A stretch of 64,000 nt of DNA from Takakia lepidozioides (Eukaryota; Streptophyta; Takakiopsida; Takakiales; Takakiaceae), in assembly GCA_030704615.1 (NCBI GenBank), contig CM060733.1:51212001-51276000 (forward strand), written 5' to 3'. Positions 62,330-64,000 of this stretch are shown piece after piece. A program made the translations under genes and the position numbers. Numbering within the stretch: position 1 is the first letter of the stretch; each line of letters opens with the position of its first letter. Below the pieces are notes generated by a model. That model was not told where the DNA came from. It saw only the letters and a program-made list of their open reading frames with translations, and made no database searches.

Positions 62330-62883
62330 CTAAGTCCTATTTTTTGGTGTTTCCGGAAACAAATGGGCAAGATCTGGATCCGAAAGGTCAAGGTCTAGCC
62401 ACCCTCTCAACAACATCTCCTCCTGGAAATGCAAGGGAGGTGTGACTGGGGGAGCCGCCTTTAGAAGCTCCTCAAATGTTGAGCGGTCTCCATAGGCTTT
62501 TACCACTGCCAAAGCTGCCCTTGCTGCGCTCTCATCCACTAAAGGGGATGGCCTCTTCAGACTCACAGACTCTGAGCTGCTTTCCCGAGATTTCATCTGG
62601 GGAGAAGACTCTGAACCACTTTGTGTTGCTTGATTGTTACCCATCTGGATCTTCTTCCTTGCCCAGCCTCTGGAGTAAGTGAAGTAGGACGCGTGTGCCT
62701 ATCCAATCTGGTGTGAACCAACAGTCCCTGCAAAGCCAACTGACAAAGAATATTATAGCAGGATCGATCCAAAGCTTGTCTAGAAAAAAGAAGCTGTGTG
62801 AAAATTTCCAAAACACTCTCCTCCTGGGCAGAAATGTCCAGTATAAAACTGCAGCCACCAACAACCACAACTTGTGAAGACAT
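62330..62883 (-). CDS. Possible small gene, product not recognised
   Basis: Two reading frames have coding character. The first starts at ATG 62883 (MSSQVVVVGGCSFILD) and reads through a helix-like stretch (ILCQLALQGLLVHTRLDRH) to about 62641. The second, 62330-62596, continues with MKSRESSSESVSLKRPSP, DESAARAALAVVKAYGDRST and LLRGWLDLDLSDPDLAHLFP, then stops. They join in phase if a 44-nt GT-AG segment (62640-62597) is an intron, which is very short for a plant. Otherwise a start at 62644 (MGNNQATQSG) gives a 104-residue product, or the locus is a frameshifted relic. No family is recognised for either part. Confidence 0.35.
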
Positions 62884-63973
62884 TCTTCACGGTAACGCCC
62901 AAACAGTGATGCCAAGTCTCTGTGTCTGTGTTATATGTTCTTTGAAAGTACAAAATTTCTGGAGCAGGCTACACCTCAAATGTTATACAGGCAAGCATGA
63001 GAACTGCAAAAAGCAAATTGGCCAAACATCCAACTGGCCAAGTGATGCAAATGAGAGAGAGGAAGAGAGAGCGAGAGCTGGCCAGGAGAACAAAAACTAG
63101 GGTTTACATTGTTTCTACATATCCATGTGACATGCATGCTTACTGTGTCAAATGGCACATGGATTATGAACCCTTTATAGTTTACGAACCCTAGATGAGC
63201 GACAACAGCACCCTGGTTCCAGCTCTTTAACAAAAGCAACCCTACAATCTCAAGAACTCCGCATGGTCGGTCTATGGATTGCTAATCCACGCCAGTTCCA
63301 TGCTGCAATTAAATCGAGCCATTGAGACAAGCTTGTTCCCTTTCGAGAAAAGGGATGTCCACCTTCAGCTCAAAAGCTTGATGTCATGGGAGTGTAATTA
63401 GGTTCTAATACCATCACTGTCCAATTGAGTCCTTCACCGATTCAACACACAAATCAGCGGGCAAGAGAAGGAGAAGTAAAAATACCCGAAACAACTTAAT
63501 ACTTCATCATCCTACAGCCACACCGCTTTGTCTAATAATACATTCAGTGCCACAAATGTGAGTGCAAGAGATAGAGAAGCACAATGTCCAGAACAACTTC
63601 ACAATCTACCGTCACACCTCCGGTCATTCATCGAAACAGAAGGGAAACAGAAGTACAATTCCACAAAAAAAAACTTCAGCCTCCATCAACCTCCCGGGGC
63701 TTACACAACATTAGACAAACACCATCAAGAGGAAAACACAGACCTGCACTTGTTGAGATCCGATCGTGTTTAATCATCGAATCAACAATTTCCAGCTTTT
63801 GTCAACTGAATGTTCGGAACGTCGCCCGTTTGCAAGCAGCTAAACTTTCGTCTCTCTCTCTCTTTCCAGACAAACAGCCCGCCGCTCGGGGCCCATTCTC
63901 GTACACAATACACTGGAATTTTTATTATTTTTCCATGAAAATCGACAAAAAAGAACAGTAACTGTTCAGGGAC
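62884..63973. other. No gene seen
   Basis: Only short frames are present. On the minus strand this is upstream of the doubtful gene and downstream of the partial tRNA; the A-run at 63947-63952 gives that strand a T6 Pol III stop. Confidence 0.5.
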
Positions 63974-64000
63974 CGTCCCTACCAGGGTTCGAACCCGGGG
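63974..64000 (-). tRNA. 3' end of a tRNA gene cut by the window edge
   Basis: On the minus strand the end reads as a T-arm (CCGGG, loop TTCGAAC, CCTGG with one G-U pair), then a 7-nt acceptor half TAGGGAC and discriminator G. A T6 run follows 21 nt downstream, as expected for Pol III termination. The anticodon lies outside the window, so the isotype is unknown. A SINE head with a B box is the main alternative. Confidence 0.45.

Noticed and set aside
63265..63300. Possible tRNA-Ser-like anticodon arm (GGATTGCTAATCC)
   Set aside because: No acceptor stem and no proper A or B box flank it.
1..64000. CRISPR arrays, operons or prokaryotic mobile elements
   Set aside because: None is seen; the direct repeats are minisatellites or tandem duplications in a spliced eukaryotic genome.

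Overview
The window is nuclear DNA of a land plant. The evidence is GT-AG introns of roughly 60 bp to 2 kb, a nuclear-type tRNA-Cys, and plant-specific gene families: a RINGLET DDT-homeobox protein, a PH-RCC1-FYVE-BRX (PRAF) protein and an NSRa/b-type RRM protein. An LRRC9-type SDS22 leucine-rich-repeat gene and a katanin-like-2 (CCP1) gene lie side by side. Both families are associated with cilia and flagella, so a seed-free plant with swimming sperm (bryophyte, lycophyte or fern) is the most economical reading. I cannot name the species. Gene spacing of about 8 kb points to a compact genome.

Layout. The 3' two-thirds of the LRRC9-like gene (+) fills 3-10781; its introns hold a LINE fragment and a 1.15-kb hAT-like element. 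The intronless katanin-like gene (-, 11988-13277) converges on it. A tRNA-derived SINE (about 13793-13995) and tRNA-Cys(GCA) (14801-14872) follow. The RLT gene (-, 16746-28217, 22 coding exons, 1778 aa) carries a homeodomain, DDT, HARE-HTH and WHIM-like parts. From 29 to 38 kb the DNA is AT-rich and repeat-rich, with one intronless Dpy-30-motif gene (32736-33335), a minisatellite, a SINE holding a long microRNA-like hairpin (34711-34836) and a GC-rich island. The PRAF gene (+, 37871-45673, 9 exons, 1205 aa) converges on a MEAK7/TLDc gene (-, 46916-51047, 8 exons, 420 aa). A 6-kb gene-free stretch, the NSR-like RRM gene (-, 57420-60753, 6 exons, 283 aa), a doubtful small gene (62330-62883) and the 3' end of a tRNA at the right edge complete the window.

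The genes do not form one pathway. Two or three (LRRC9-like, katanin-like 2, perhaps the Dpy-30 protein) fit a motile-cell theme. RLT acts in ISWI chromatin remodelling, PRAF in phosphoinositide-linked endomembrane and polarity functions, MEAK7-like in membrane or lysosome signalling, and NSR in alternative splicing. The spliced models were built by hand from splice sites, reading phase and family similarity. Every joined model is divisible by three with no internal stop, but none has transcript support.
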